From Candidatus Gastranaerophilales bacterium (GTDB lineage: Bacteria; Cyanobacteriota; Vampirovibrionia; Gastranaerophilales; Gastranaerophilaceae), in the NCBI GenBank assembly GCA_944322855.1, contig CALUQG010000019.1:1-39219 (forward strand): a stretch of 39,219 nt of DNA, read 5' to 3'. A program made the translations under genes and the position numbers. A model generated the notes under the pieces. The model made no database searches and was not told where the DNA came from. It saw nothing but the letters and a program-made list of their open reading frames with translations. Each line of letters starts with the position of its first letter. Within the stretch, counting starts at the first letter, position 1. Below, piece after piece: positions 8,701 through 16,162 of the stretch.

Positions 8701-9913
8701 TCCATTTGTAGATAATTTCAGTTACGAGTTCTTTTTTGTTTTCACTGTTGTTTTCATCAATATATTCTTGAATCAGTTCTTTTAACTCATTTGTAGAATC
8801 GTGAGCCATAGCTTGTTGAAGACTATAGAGCGTTCCGTAGCCTTCAATATCAGGCATTTGAGCAATTTCTTCTGATACATCGATGTAGTCAGATGCAATA
8901 CTAATCATTGTGTCAGATTGTAGAGCATAATCACCAATAATTCCAGTTTGACCGTTAGTCTTTGTGTAACTGCCCTGTGTTAATAGAATATTGCCATTTT
9001 CATCTTGAGTATTTTTGTTCTGAGAAGAGAGATTTATGGATGAAATACCTGCATCATCCATAGTCAGAAGTGTGCCGTCGCCTTTGAGAACTTTGAGAGA
9101 GGAAAAGTTTGCGTCCTGATTGTTTACAACTCCGTCTTGATTTGAATCAAAATCAGAAAGAGCATCAAAGCCTGATGAGGCTTTTGTTCCGTTTTCTTTT
9201 ATATAGTTATCGCCAAAAATCTCATTACCGTTGTCGATAATACCATTGTTGTTTTTGTCGTGAACAATAATTCCGTCATCTGTGTCCACCCATGAAGAAA
9301 GCTCTGCAAAACCGTCAGACTGATGATCCATCATAATTCCATTTTGAAGCCCTGTTGTCTCTATTCCGTCTCCATCCAAATCTATTATCAACGGATCTAC
9401 TGGTGCTAAAGTTTTTTCAGCTAATTTTATTGTATCACTCATATTGTTTAAAGCGCCTTGCAATGACCATTGCAAACCAGCTATTAATTTTGATTTTTGA
9501 TTTGGTGATAAAATAACTTGTCCACTAAGATCAAATATAGTTGTTCCTGGCTCCTTGGGTGTTAATTGGGCATTATCCTTATTAAAAAATTGACTAAATA
9601 AATCATTTTGAAAACCAGGTTCTGCAAAATTTGCTAATGTTCCACTATCACCATACCGACCATAAAACATGTCTCTTGCTGCTGACCAATTATATAAATT
9701 ACTATCTGGAGCTAATTGATATCTCATTCTATCACCAAAGACATCAAATGAAGACCTTAAATCAGCGTATGTTAAACAATATGCATCTATCGCATTTTTT
9801 AGAGTAGTAGTTTGATTATCATAATAGTCTGAAAAGCTACCAGTCATACCACTATTTTTCATAAAAGCCCGTCGAGCTTCATTTATGTATGCATTATAGT
9901 GCATTGCGGCCAT
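5753..9913 (-). CDS. Large RTX calcium-binding secreted protein with FrpC-like module
   Basis: Probable type I secreted protein, 1386 residues, no signal peptide. The start has AAGGAGG 5 nt upstream. Residues 1-170 are unique. From D173-P174 runs a calcium-binding module (DPLIIDLDGDGIETTGLQNG, then DKNNNGIIDNGNE and DSNQDGVVN) resembling the self-processing module of Neisseria FrpC, which cleaves at Asp-Pro. Residues 380-560 are helical. Glycine/aspartate-rich nonapeptide repeats (GGAGDDTIE type) start near 565 and alternate with four haemolysin-related domains (GDGND...SDGT). Residues 680-1048 are two almost identical 184-residue units. The end (last ~60 residues) lacks repeats and should carry the secretion signal. 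The role is unknown: adhesin, toxin and surface protein all fit. Confidence 0.93.
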   Translation of the reverse strand: MAAMHYNAYINEARRAFMKNSGMTGSFSDYYDNQTTTLKNAIDAYCLTYADLRSSFDVFGDRMRYQLAPDSNLYNWSAARDMFYGRYGDSGTLANFAEPGFQNDLFSQFFNKDNAQLTPKEPGTTIFDLSGQVILSPNQKSKLIAGLQWSLQGALNNMSDTIKLAEKTLAPVDPLIIDLDGDGIETTGLQNGIMMDHQSDGFAELSSWVDTDDGIIVHDKNNNGIIDNGNEIFGDNYIKENGTKASSGFDALSDFDSNQDGVVNNQDANFSSLKVLKGDGTLLTMDDAGISSINLSSQNKNTQDENGNILLTQGSYTKTNGQTGIIGDYALQSDTMISIASDYIDVSEEIAQMPDIEGYGTLYSLQQAMAHDSTNELKELIQEYIDENNSENKKELVTEIIYKWTGAEDIAANSRGEDIDARQLYALEKFMGRGFVGVEGTSTPNSEAANILKGAFSQLHSYIFAQLESQTELKTLYEKITIGENGIDLTGVQNQIDAEIAVNPTTGKQILSDFVSTFLNLGLSENSNYNDFYSHYSDMSTEYQILMDTAGKLLIYGTDVADNITGTAEAEAVFANDGNDTIYTRQGNDIVYGGAGDDYIDTCENDDMIFGEDGNDTIKAGYGNDTIYGGAGNDNIDTGDGNELVYGGDGDDTIETGNGTNYIDAGSGNDNISLGYQAAETLIAGTGDDIIWSNYGEKHVIFNKGDGNDIFRSTNGGEIIQLGEDFTPSNLKAHCENLNLIITFNNSDDSITFENFISNPLRFDCIKFSDGTTLSSDDMFSMLEIHGTDGNDSILGSVAGEVIYGYDGNDNINASQDATSFTPHNNDTIYGGAGDDTIETGNGTNYIDAGSGNDYITLGDQATETLIAGTGDDIIWSNYGEKHVIFNKGDGNDIFRSTNGGEIIQLGEDFTPSNLKAHCENLNLIITFNNSDDSITFENFISNPLRFDCIKFSDGTTLSSDDMFSMLEIHGTDGNDSILGSVAGEVIYGYDGNDNINASQDATSFTPHNNDTIYGGAGDDTIETGNGTNYIDAGSGNDYITLGDQATETIIAGTGDDIINSRGGNKLIIFNKGDGNDTIRSLSNGETIQLGDNLTKENFRIKGEEFNATIYFTDSDDTIKLENFLGVYPTSIKEVTFSDGTKYTAEELRSMLRTEGTVNNDSIIGSYYSETIFGYEGNDTISGRQGDDTIYGGSGDDNISGEDGNDIIFGDDGNDTIKGNAGVNYLDGGSGDDYIDVSNGSTDTIIGGLGNDLLNSFKGEKLYIFNQGDGNDTIRTSLCEDTIQFTEGITEDDIIFRTEGNNLFIEFENQDTDSIKIENYLLDDIYEVETLKFSDGTTISNSQINQIIQDMSSYATEQGIALSTVEDVNNNADLMNMVNSAWTEAA
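6768..7871 (-). repeat. Tandem 552-bp duplication inside the RTX gene
   Basis: Two adjacent copies, about 6768-7319 and 7320-7871, offset by exactly 552 bp (184 codons). They are nearly identical even at third codon positions. Each unit encodes a block of RTX nonapeptides plus one haemolysin-related domain. The flanks (start of the third, partial copy below 6768, and the sequence above 7871) have diverged. The reading frame is kept. Confidence 0.93.
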
Positions 9914-9926
9914 AATTCCTCCTTTT

Positions 9927-11531
9927 TTAATTTCTAAATTTTATAATTTGTGTAAATATATTGGGATAGTATGTAGTAATAAAACCACATTCATAAAAAT
10001 CACATTTTGCAATATTTCCCCCGCCAGCAAAAAGTCTTTTATTATTACTAATTTCAATTTCTGGCTTAGACTCATCTCTACTATATAAATAATCTGGTCC
10101 TTTTTTTACTATTTGTTTATCATAATCAAAATAAATAGTTTGTTTACATTTTTTTGTTGTATCAGGATCTGGAAAGTGTTCATAGCAGATTCTAGCTCCT
10201 GTTAAAAGAAATTTAGTGTTACTTAATTTTATTATCCTTAATTTATTGTCATCCAAGCTGGCACCAAATTGCTTTTTTGCTAATTCATCTATTTTTTTGA
10301 TAAGAACTATGTTTTTTTGAGTTTCAATTTTATCTGCCTCTATAAAATCATTTTTTGAATTTATAAATAAATAACTAGAATTTTTATTTATATACAATAT
10401 GTTTCCATTCTTTAAATTTATCTGAAACAAATTATCCTTTATCGCATTTGTTTTTCTTAGAATAAATATTTCTTTTTGTGGATCGTAAACTTCAATAAGT
10501 TCATCAAAATAACTTATTTCTTTAGGATTAATTTTTAAATTTTTATAAGTAACAATTGGAATAATTAATTTCCCATTTGGTAATAAAACAATTTCACTTC
10601 CACTAATATTTTTTATATCGGATCTATTAAATGATGGTAATTTTTTAAGCTTAAAATTTTGTAGATTTAAAAAATATAAAGCACTTAAAGAAGTTCTATA
10701 ACTTGCATCTTTTGTCCTAAATTTGTTAGGACATTTATATTCCGAATCTCCAATCAATACTGTGTTAACATCATATTGTTTGATATAATATGCGCAATTT
10801 AAGTTTTTAAAAATACTAGTGTATTTTAAGTCGGTTTTAACTATTTGTTCTTTTTTTCTATCAAAATAATCAAGAGAATCACTACTATCATGAGCATGGA
10901 AAATATATACATTACCATCTTTATCAACAGCAGTAGCCTCAGGCAATCCAGAAAGAAAACTGTTAATCTTTTTAAATCTATTTTGCTTTACATTATATAT
11001 TTCCACGGTCCTATATTGATATTTTTCAAACATTTTTTTTAATAATTCTAGAAAAGATACCCTTATGTCGACGCTATAAACCAAAGGTGTTAGATAAAAT
11101 ATTGTTTTATAGTAATAATCCAGCCTCGAACGGCTTAATATAAGAAATTTATCTTCCGAAATTTTTGCAGAATATGGAACAGATATTGGATAATTAGGTT
11201 TTGGCCCCCTATAAATACACACATCTTTACCAATACAAGATAATTCTGAGCCAAAATATAAATAACGTAAAAAAAATATAGATAAATATAAAATTAAAAT
11301 TATTATTAATGAAATGAATAATCTTTTGAAAAAGAGTTTTCTTTCTAATTTATTATAAATCTTGAAAAATTTTTCACTATTTGCAAAAGCATCTAGAGGG
11401 TTTTCATTATTTTCTTTAATTTGTGGAAACATGTCTTCTATAGGAGGCAAAGGCTTACCCCAAATCTTTTTAAAAAAATTAAACATAGTTTCCTTAGAAA
11501 ATATGTGACGTATTTTCTCAATAATCTTCAT
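9927..11531 (-). CDS. Membrane-anchored Kelch-like beta-propeller protein 1
   Basis: A 534-residue protein of unknown function. A cytoplasmic N-terminus rich in aromatic and basic residues is followed by one membrane segment at about residues 71-90 and a large extracytoplasmic domain. That domain has Kelch-like repeats (YNVKQNRFKK, YDPQKEIFI, and a GGG motif near the end). Two Cys, in SCIGKDVCIYRG, follow the membrane segment. I used ATG 11531; a TTG directly before it is also in frame. The gene ends 13 bp before the RTX start and has the same direction, so the two are probably one operon. A paralogue follows the same upstream block at 11727-12884. It could sit on the periplasmic face and assist or sense the secreted protein; that is inference. 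Confidence 0.8.
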   Translation of the reverse strand: MKIIEKIRHIFSKETMFNFFKKIWGKPLPPIEDMFPQIKENNENPLDAFANSEKFFKIYNKLERKLFFKRLFISLIIILILYLSIFFLRYLYFGSELSCIGKDVCIYRGPKPNYPISVPYSAKISEDKFLILSRSRLDYYYKTIFYLTPLVYSVDIRVSFLELLKKMFEKYQYRTVEIYNVKQNRFKKINSFLSGLPEATAVDKDGNVYIFHAHDSSDSLDYFDRKKEQIVKTDLKYTSIFKNLNCAYYIKQYDVNTVLIGDSEYKCPNKFRTKDASYRTSLSALYFLNLQNFKLKKLPSFNRSDIKNISGSEIVLLPNGKLIIPIVTYKNLKINPKEISYFDELIEVYDPQKEIFILRKTNAIKDNLFQINLKNGNILYINKNSSYLFINSKNDFIEADKIETQKNIVLIKKIDELAKKQFGASLDDNKLRIIKLSNTKFLLTGARICYEHFPDPDTTKKCKQTIYFDYDKQIVKKGPDYLYSRDESKPEIEISNNKRLFAGGGNIAKCDFYECGFITTYYPNIFTQIIKFRN

Positions 11532-11640
11532 CAATACTCAACCTATCTAGAATGCTATCTACGCTTTCATGTTATTTTATTATCAATCAAATGTATATTA
11601 GCTACCCGGGTATATTTTTTGAAAATGGTACAAAATTTTT
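11529..11640 (-). repeat. 112-bp block in front of Kelch gene 1 (copy A)
   Basis: Matches 12882-12993 over 112 bp with 6 differences by eye. It contains the start codon of the Kelch gene, an ACCCGGGT palindrome that stands out in this AT-rich DNA, and a short open frame ending over the Kelch start (HESVDSILDRLSIDEDY then stop). At its distal end it encodes a short tail (KNFVPFSKNIPG) joined in frame to an RTX fragment. Confidence 0.9.
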
Positions 11641-11652
11641 AAAGAAAAAAAA

Positions 11653-11713
11653 CATTTGAGCAATTTCTTCTGATACATCGATGTAGTCAAATGCGTTGGA
11701 TTGTAGGTCATAT
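11653..11713 (-). pseudogene. RTX gene fragment (helical region)
   Basis: Positions 11653-11689 match 8855-8891 of the RTX gene base for base, and the match continues with a short deletion to about 11713. The frame is the RTX frame and encodes FDYIDVSEEIAQM. It then runs into the shared block before stopping. It is a remnant of another RTX gene copy, not a working gene. Confidence 0.85.
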
Positions 11714-11726
11714 TCCCTCCTTTCAT

Positions 11727-12884
11727 TTATGGAATATAGATTTGTGTAAGATTAAAATATTTCTGATCCGAACTTATAATATTTGAAGATTTATTTTGTC
11801 CTCCAGATATTAAAACATTCCCATTAGATAATAAAGTTAAGTTTGCTCCACGTTGTTTTGTGTAACATAAATCAGGACCAACAATTAAATTATGTGAATT
11901 TATGTCATACAAATAAACTTTATTTGCTATAGTATTGTTTTTTGAGGTTGGGTAAAAATATAGCAGCAATTTATTATTTTTAAGTTTTACTATTTCTGGT
12001 ATTAAATATTTAGAATTATTATCAGTTGTATACCTAATCGTTTTTACGATTTTACTAGTTTGATAATTATAAATATATAAATTCATATTATTTACATCAA
12101 CAATAAATATTTCTTTATCATTTAAAATTATTGCTTTGTTAGCTTGAAAAGAAAATCTATTCTTACTTATTGTTTTTTTCTTATTTAAATCAAAAAATAT
12201 TATTTCTGTCTGATTAGTCTTATAGATTGGATGAAATAACATAATTTGTTTTTCAGCAATAGGCAGTACGTGATTTGTGTATGGAATTTGAGATATTTTA
12301 ATTAACTTATATTTATATAAATCAAAAAAATACAATGCATTATCGGTATAAATTAATGACTTATTCATATCATATGGTAAAACATTGAATGAAAGTTTGT
12401 CATTATCAAAAACTTTTTTGTTTGTACTGCTAAACTCAAATTTTATAGGATCAAATATTTCTATTTCTTTTTTCTTCCCTCTTGATTTTTTATCAAAAAG
12501 CAGTATTCTTCCATCAGAACGTTTAATCAAAGAACAAAATCCGTGTGGTTGTACTGTCGGTGCTAATGAATAAAATTTATTATCTTTTTGATTGTATAGT
12601 TCTGGATATTTAGAATATAAACCAGAATTTGTATATCCACATGCAAATAAAAAATTATTACTATCTATATCTATAGATGCGTGATATGAGTGTGCTCTGT
12701 GCATTTTAGGTCCATTAATAATTTTTCCATACAAATTACTAGATTTAGATTTATGACCGGTAAATATTTTATAATTTGCTAAAATACGAATTAAAAAGAC
12801 AGATATTAAAATAGTTGTTATGGCAATTAAAAAAAACAAAGTAAACTTTTCTATTAGAGAAAGTTCCTTTTTCTCTTTATTCAT
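11727..12884 (-). CDS. Membrane-anchored Kelch-like beta-propeller protein 2
   Basis: A 385-residue paralogue of the protein at 9927-11531, of unknown function. It has one membrane segment at about residues 13-35, then an extracytoplasmic propeller. The Kelch pattern is clearest at the ends of the chain: NGPKMHRAHSYHASIDIDSN early, and GPDLCYTKQRGANLTLLSNG followed by ISGG late; closing a propeller with strands from both ends is typical. The ATG at 12884 follows an in-frame TTG. The start lies in the 112-bp block shared with the other Kelch gene. It lies between two RTX gene remnants in the same direction, which suggests it once formed a unit with another RTX gene. Kelch domains bind proteins or sugars; the ligand here is unknown. 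Confidence 0.8.
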   Translation of the reverse strand: MNKEKKELSLIEKFTLFFLIAITTILISVFLIRILANYKIFTGHKSKSSNLYGKIINGPKMHRAHSYHASIDIDSNNFLFACGYTNSGLYSKYPELYNQKDNKFYSLAPTVQPHGFCSLIKRSDGRILLFDKKSRGKKKEIEIFDPIKFEFSSTNKKVFDNDKLSFNVLPYDMNKSLIYTDNALYFFDLYKYKLIKISQIPYTNHVLPIAEKQIMLFHPIYKTNQTEIIFFDLNKKKTISKNRFSFQANKAIILNDKEIFIVDVNNMNLYIYNYQTSKIVKTIRYTTDNNSKYLIPEIVKLKNNKLLLYFYPTSKNNTIANKVYLYDINSHNLIVGPDLCYTKQRGANLTLLSNGNVLISGGQNKSSNIISSDQKYFNLTQIYIP

Positions 12885-12993
12885 CAATACTCAACCTATC
12901 TAGAATGCTATCTACATCTTCATGTTATTTTATTATCAATCAATTGTATATTAGCCACCCGGGTATATTTTTTGAAAATGGTATAGAATTTTT
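12882..12993 (-). repeat. 112-bp block in front of Kelch gene 2 (copy B)
   Basis: Second copy of the block at 11529-11640. It includes the Kelch start, the short open frame EDVDSILDRLSIDE ending over that start, the CCCGGG core, and the tail KNSIPFSKNIPG fused in frame to an RTX fragment. The differences in the short open frame include one codon change (Ser to Asp), as if it had once been coding. Confidence 0.9.
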
Positions 12994-13297
12994 GAAAAAA
13001 TCAGAAAGCGCATCAAAACCTGATGATGCTATTGAACCGTCTGATTTTGTATAATTGTCGCCTAGCAGCTCATTACCGTTGTCGATAATACCATTGTTGT
13101 TTTTGTCGTGAACAATAATACCGTCATCTGTGTCCACCCAAGAAGAAAGCTCAGCAAAACCGTCAGACTGATGATCCATCATAATTCCATTTTGAAGCCC
13201 TGTTGTCTCAATTCCGTCACCATCGAGATCTATTATCAACGGAGTTGGATGTTAAAGTTTTTTCAGCTAATTTTATTGTGTTACTCAAATTGTGGCT
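12994..13297 (-). pseudogene. RTX gene fragment carrying the calcium-binding module
   Basis: Closely matches the RTX gene at about 9142-9445, including IIDLDGDGIETTGLQNG and DKNNNGIIDNGNE. Relative to the intact gene, two bases are missing just before this module. That shifts the frame and removes the Asp-Pro pair. The other end breaks off after GFDALSDF and continues into the shared 112-bp block. It is a decayed remnant. A 99-codon open frame (12940-13239) exists but has no credible start. Confidence 0.88.
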
Positions 13298-13314
13298 TTT
13301 GTCAATTTGTTGGA

Positions 13315-13349
13315 CTGATATCTTTGTTGCATGCAAGCAAAGATATCAG
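13315..13349. repeat. 12-bp perfect inverted repeat
   Basis: Arms 13315-13326 and 13338-13349 (CTGATATCTTTG and its complement) around an 11-nt loop that itself contains TTGCATGCAA. It lies between the RTX remnant and the glycosyltransferase remnant. There is no T-run, so it looks more like a recombination scar, element end or operator than a terminator. Confidence 0.65.
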
Positions 13350-13374
13350 GAGTTGTGCATTCATTGTTCTGGTT

Positions 13375-13578
13375 TTAGCTTTTCTGTCTTCGTTTAGTTT
13401 TTTTACCATCAAGATCCATATTAGAATTTTCTGACCGATAATACCACTCGCAAATGTTTATTAGATGGACATCATAGAAAATATCTTTAAATACAATGAA
13501 TCTCCCCCAAGGGTGTGCATAAATTACATCAGGTTTAAACACTTTATTTTTAAATTTTATTGCAACTTCTGTAGAAGA
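13375..13578 (-). pseudogene. Glycosyltransferase (GT4-type) N-terminal fragment
   Basis: An open frame of about 67 codons, without a start codon, between two stops. It encodes KPDVIYAHPWGRFIVFKDIF and then INICEWYYRSENSNMDLDG. This matches the pattern of GT4-type sugar transferases in which PDVI-AHP-WGE, LKDVFP and E-YYR-EG-D--FDPE follow one another. The rest of the gene is missing, so it is a remnant. Its presence beside the RTX locus hints at a lost surface-glycosylation gene. Confidence 0.65.
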
Positions 13579-13817
13579 TTATATGGATAACAGCTCCTTT
13601 AACTATTATTAGATATTTATAGAAGTTTTTAGGAATTTTACTTTTTATTTTTACTCATATTTTCCCCACTGGAATTTGTATATTATTTTAGTTATTTATT
13701 TACAAATTTGAACACTTATAGCAAGATATTTATTATACTATTTCGACTCCATTAGAAACTTTGGATTAGGCTCCGGCAGACTGTATTTTACAGTATTTCC
13801 AAAATTATTTTATTTAT
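13579..13817. other. Intergenic DNA with no gene seen
   Basis: About 240 bp of AT-rich sequence between the decayed secretion-locus edge and the U32 gene. I see no open frame with a ribosome site and no RNA fold. A possible TTGAAC/TATACT pair near 13710-13741 has a 20-bp spacer, too long to call a promoter. Confidence 0.5.
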
Positions 13818-13823
13818 TATAAA
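13818..13823 (+). promoter_or_regulatory. -10 box of a possible leaderless promoter
   Basis: TATAAA ends 8 nt before the ATG of the U32 gene, and there is no Shine-Dalgarno in between. The -35 (TTTCCA at about 13796) is weak. The position would place the transcript start on or next to the ATG. Confidence 0.45.
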
Positions 13824-13831
13824 ATATAACT

Positions 13832-15085
13832 ATGGAAAAGAAAGTTGAGTTATTATTACCGGCCGGAAATATTGAAAAGTTGGATTACGCCATAAATTAT
13901 GGTGCTGATGCAATTTATATGGGAATGGTGGATTTTAGTCTCAGGACTATGCGAAAAGGTGATGTTATCACTGCTGAAAATCTCAAAAAAGCAATCGACC
14001 TCGCTCATTCATATAACAAGAAAGTCTACATGACTTTGAATATTTATGCATATGATGATGATATTGCTCAGCTTTATAAAAATATTGATGTTATAAAGGA
14101 TGCTTCTCCGGATGCGCTAATTGTGAGCGATTTTGGTATTTTAAATACTGTAAAAAGAGAATTGCCTGATATAGACATACATATAAGTACTCAGACAAAT
14201 ACGCTAAATTCTGAGGCTGTAAAATTCTGGAGAGATTTTGGTGCATCAAGGGTTATTCTCGCAAGAGAATTGTCTATAAAACAAATTGCTCAAATAAGAA
14301 AAAATGTACCGGATATCGAGCTGGAAGTATTTGTGCATGGTGCGCAGTGTGTTTCTTTGTCTGGAAGGTGTCTGTTGAGTGATTATATGACTCATGGAGA
14401 GAGAAAAGCTAATCATGGCGGATGTTCTCAGCCTTGCCGCTGGAAATACAAGCTTTTAGAAGAAACAAGACCAGGTGAATATTATGAAATTGAAGAAACA
14501 GCCAGAGGCACACATATTTTAAGTACAAAAGATTTGGCATTAATAAATTATATACCTCAGCTAATTGAGGCAGGAGTTGATTCTTTCAAAATAGAAGGCA
14601 GAACCAAGAGCCTTTATTATGTTTCTGCAGTTGCAAAAGCTTACAGATATGCCATTGATGCATACTATAGAGGCGAAAAGCCTGATGAAAATGAGATGAT
14701 GCTTCAGTTGTTAAAGATAGGTAACAGAGGTTATACAACAGGTTTTTATCTCGATGAGCAGGATCATGAAGGTTACAGCTATGATATTTCCAAAGGTCTG
14801 GCCGGTTCTGACTTTTTGTTTGAGTTCTGGGATAAAATTGAACACAACGGCAAAATTTTATACAAAATTAAAATAAAAAATAAAGTTCTTATTAATGATA
14901 AGATAGAAGTTATTACACCGAATGAATGTTTTGAAACTCAAATTTTAAAATTTTATAATGATAAATTGGATGAAGAAAAAGAAGTCGGCAATACAAATGA
15001 TGAGATTTGGGTAGAATTAAGCGTTGAACCAGAAAATTACAAATACGCAATTGCAAGAACTACAGGCATAAAGAATGTGAGATAA
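13832..15085 (+). CDS. U32-family peptidase-like protein (TrhP/YegQ type)
   Basis: A 417-residue cytoplasmic protein. It begins with ELLLPAGN, typical of U32 proteins. The family signature is at about residues 163-207 (EVFVHGAQCVSLSGRCLLSD, then GGCSQPCRWKYKL), whose Cys residues are conserved. Members of this group (E. coli YegQ/TrhP, Bacillus YrrO) take part in prephenate-dependent hydroxylation of tRNA uridine 34; others were described as collagenase-like. The signature supports the tRNA-modifying group, but I cannot separate subfamilies by eye. The stop is one base before the next ATG (YqeG), so the two are co-transcribed. No ribosome site precedes the ATG. Confidence 0.92.
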   Translation: MEKKVELLLPAGNIEKLDYAINYGADAIYMGMVDFSLRTMRKGDVITAENLKKAIDLAHSYNKKVYMTLNIYAYDDDIAQLYKNIDVIKDASPDALIVSDFGILNTVKRELPDIDIHISTQTNTLNSEAVKFWRDFGASRVILARELSIKQIAQIRKNVPDIELEVFVHGAQCVSLSGRCLLSDYMTHGERKANHGGCSQPCRWKYKLLEETRPGEYYEIEETARGTHILSTKDLALINYIPQLIEAGVDSFKIEGRTKSLYYVSAVAKAYRYAIDAYYRGEKPDENEMMLQLLKIGNRGYTTGFYLDEQDHEGYSYDISKGLAGSDFLFEFWDKIEHNGKILYKIKIKNKVLINDKIEVITPNECFETQILKFYNDKLDEEKEVGNTNDEIWVELSVEPENYKYAIARTTGIKNVR

Positions 15086-15086
15086 A

Positions 15087-15563
15087 ATGATATTAAAAGC
15101 GGATTATGAGGCAAAAACTGTTTTTGAAATTAATTATGACAGGCTGAAAGAACAAGGAATAAAAGTCATAGCCTTTGACCTTGACAGTACTGTCATGAAA
15201 TCTAAATCCGGTGAGTTTTCCAAAGAAGTTCTGTCTCTTTTTGAAAATTTAAAGAGGGATTTTTCACTCCTGATAATTTCGAACAACAGTAATTCTGAAT
15301 ATATATCCAAAGCTGCAAAACAAATTGATTTTCCTGTTCTTGCTCCTGCCAAAAAACCTAAAACATGTGTATCTAAAAAATTTCTCAAAGAGCATGGTAT
15401 ATCTGCACAAGAAATGGTAATGATAGGTGACAGACCGCTGACAGATATCTTATTTGGAAAACTTCTGGGCTGCAAAACAGTACTCGTCGATTCCATCAGC
15501 TGGATGGAAGAAAAACCCGTAGTCCGTTTTGCAAGAAAGATTGAAAGACTAGTAAATATTTAG
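15087..15563 (+). CDS. YqeG-family HAD phosphatase
   Basis: A 158-residue HAD-superfamily phosphatase. The nucleophile motif is FDLDSTVM (D31 and D33), motif II is IISNNSNS, and motif III/IV lies in MVMIGDRPLTDILFG. Length and motifs match the YqeG (IIIA) family, related to the phosphatidylglycerophosphate phosphatases of plants, yeast and cyanobacteria, so a role in phosphatidylglycerol synthesis is possible. It starts one base after the U32 stop. It converges on secG with only 4 bp between the stop codons and no terminator hairpin. Confidence 0.92.
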   Translation: MILKADYEAKTVFEINYDRLKEQGIKVIAFDLDSTVMKSKSGEFSKEVLSLFENLKRDFSLLIISNNSNSEYISKAAKQIDFPVLAPAKKPKTCVSKKFLKEHGISAQEMVMIGDRPLTDILFGKLLGCKTVLVDSISWMEEKPVVRFARKIERLVNI

Positions 15564-15567
15564 CAGA

Positions 15568-15795
15568 CTATCCGAAAATATTAAAACCTGCAATGAATGT
15601 GGATACAAAAAATACAATCGAAACCCACATTGTCAGTTTGTTGAGTCCTGATTCGGCATTTTTTTGTGAAGCAAAAACGTGTGATGCTCCGCCTATGCCT
15701 GCTATTCCGTCACCTTTTGGTGAATGTATCATGACAAGCAGTATTAAGAGTAACGAAGATACAATCTGGACTATCCAAAATATTGTTGTAACCAT
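15568..15795 (-). CDS. secG: Preprotein translocase subunit SecG
   Basis: A 75-residue inner-membrane protein with two membrane segments (about 5-23 and 52-72). They flank the conserved loop LLVMIHSPKGDGIAGIGGAS, which matches SecG's typical VLLQ-KG-GLG-GGAS region. It is an accessory part of the SecYEG channel. The ribosome site AAAGGGA lies before the ATG. The DUF167 gene lies 20 bp upstream in the same direction, so they probably share a transcript. Confidence 0.93.
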   Translation of the reverse strand: MVTTIFWIVQIVSSLLLILLVMIHSPKGDGIAGIGGASHVFASQKNAESGLNKLTMWVSIVFFVSTFIAGFNIFG

Positions 15796-15815
15796 TTTTT
15801 TCCCTTTGTCTATGT

Positions 15816-16115
15816 TTATAAATCTATATTAGCACAAACATTATTAAATTTATCAATAGTGCAACCTGATATATAAATTGTTTTTAATTTTGCTGTTTCA
15901 CCTGATTTTAAAGTTATAGATGATTTTGGCAATTTCAGGAGTTTTGAGAGAAATTTTACAAGTTCTTCATTGGCTTTGTTTTCAACAGCAGGTGCTTTTA
16001 TTTTTATTTTTAAAGTACCATCCATTACTTCACAAATATCATTTTTTGATGAATTTGGTACAGCCTTAACTTTTAGAAGTATACCGTTTTCAAACTCTTT
16101 TATGAAATTTTCCAT
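15816..16115 (-). CDS. DUF167/YggU-family protein
   Basis: A 99-residue small soluble protein. It has the family features: an N-terminal KVKAVPNSSKNDI, then LKIKIKAPAVENKANEELVK, and KSSITLKSGETAKLKTIYI. The family (UPF0235) is widespread and of unknown function; it often lies near secG or yggT in cyanobacteria and other bacteria. The ribosome site AGAGG is 6 nt before the ATG. It is divergent from rel, and its leader overlaps the rel promoter region. Confidence 0.92.
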   Translation of the reverse strand: MENFIKEFENGILLKVKAVPNSSKNDICEVMDGTLKIKIKAPAVENKANEELVKFLSKLLKLPKSSITLKSGETAKLKTIYISGCTIDKFNNVCANIDL

Positions 16116-16125
16116 AAAAAACCTC

Positions 16126-16154
16126 TTGTATAGTGTATTCTAAAAGTGTACAAT
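16126..16154 (+). promoter_or_regulatory. Probable sigma-70 promoter of rel, leaderless
   Basis: TTGTAT (16126-16131), a 17-bp spacer, and TACAAT (16149-16154). The -10 ends 8 nt before the rel ATG, so transcription would start at or within one or two bases of the start codon. No Shine-Dalgarno is present. Confidence 0.7.
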
Positions 16155-16162
16155 AATAAACT

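Noticed and set aside
12940-13239. 99-codon frame as a separate small calcium-binding protein
   Set aside because: It is part of a decayed RTX copy with a frameshift before it, no proper start, and an artificial tail from the 112-bp block.
13315-13349. Insertion sequence at the hairpin
   Set aside because: No transposase fragment and no matching second end or target duplication found.
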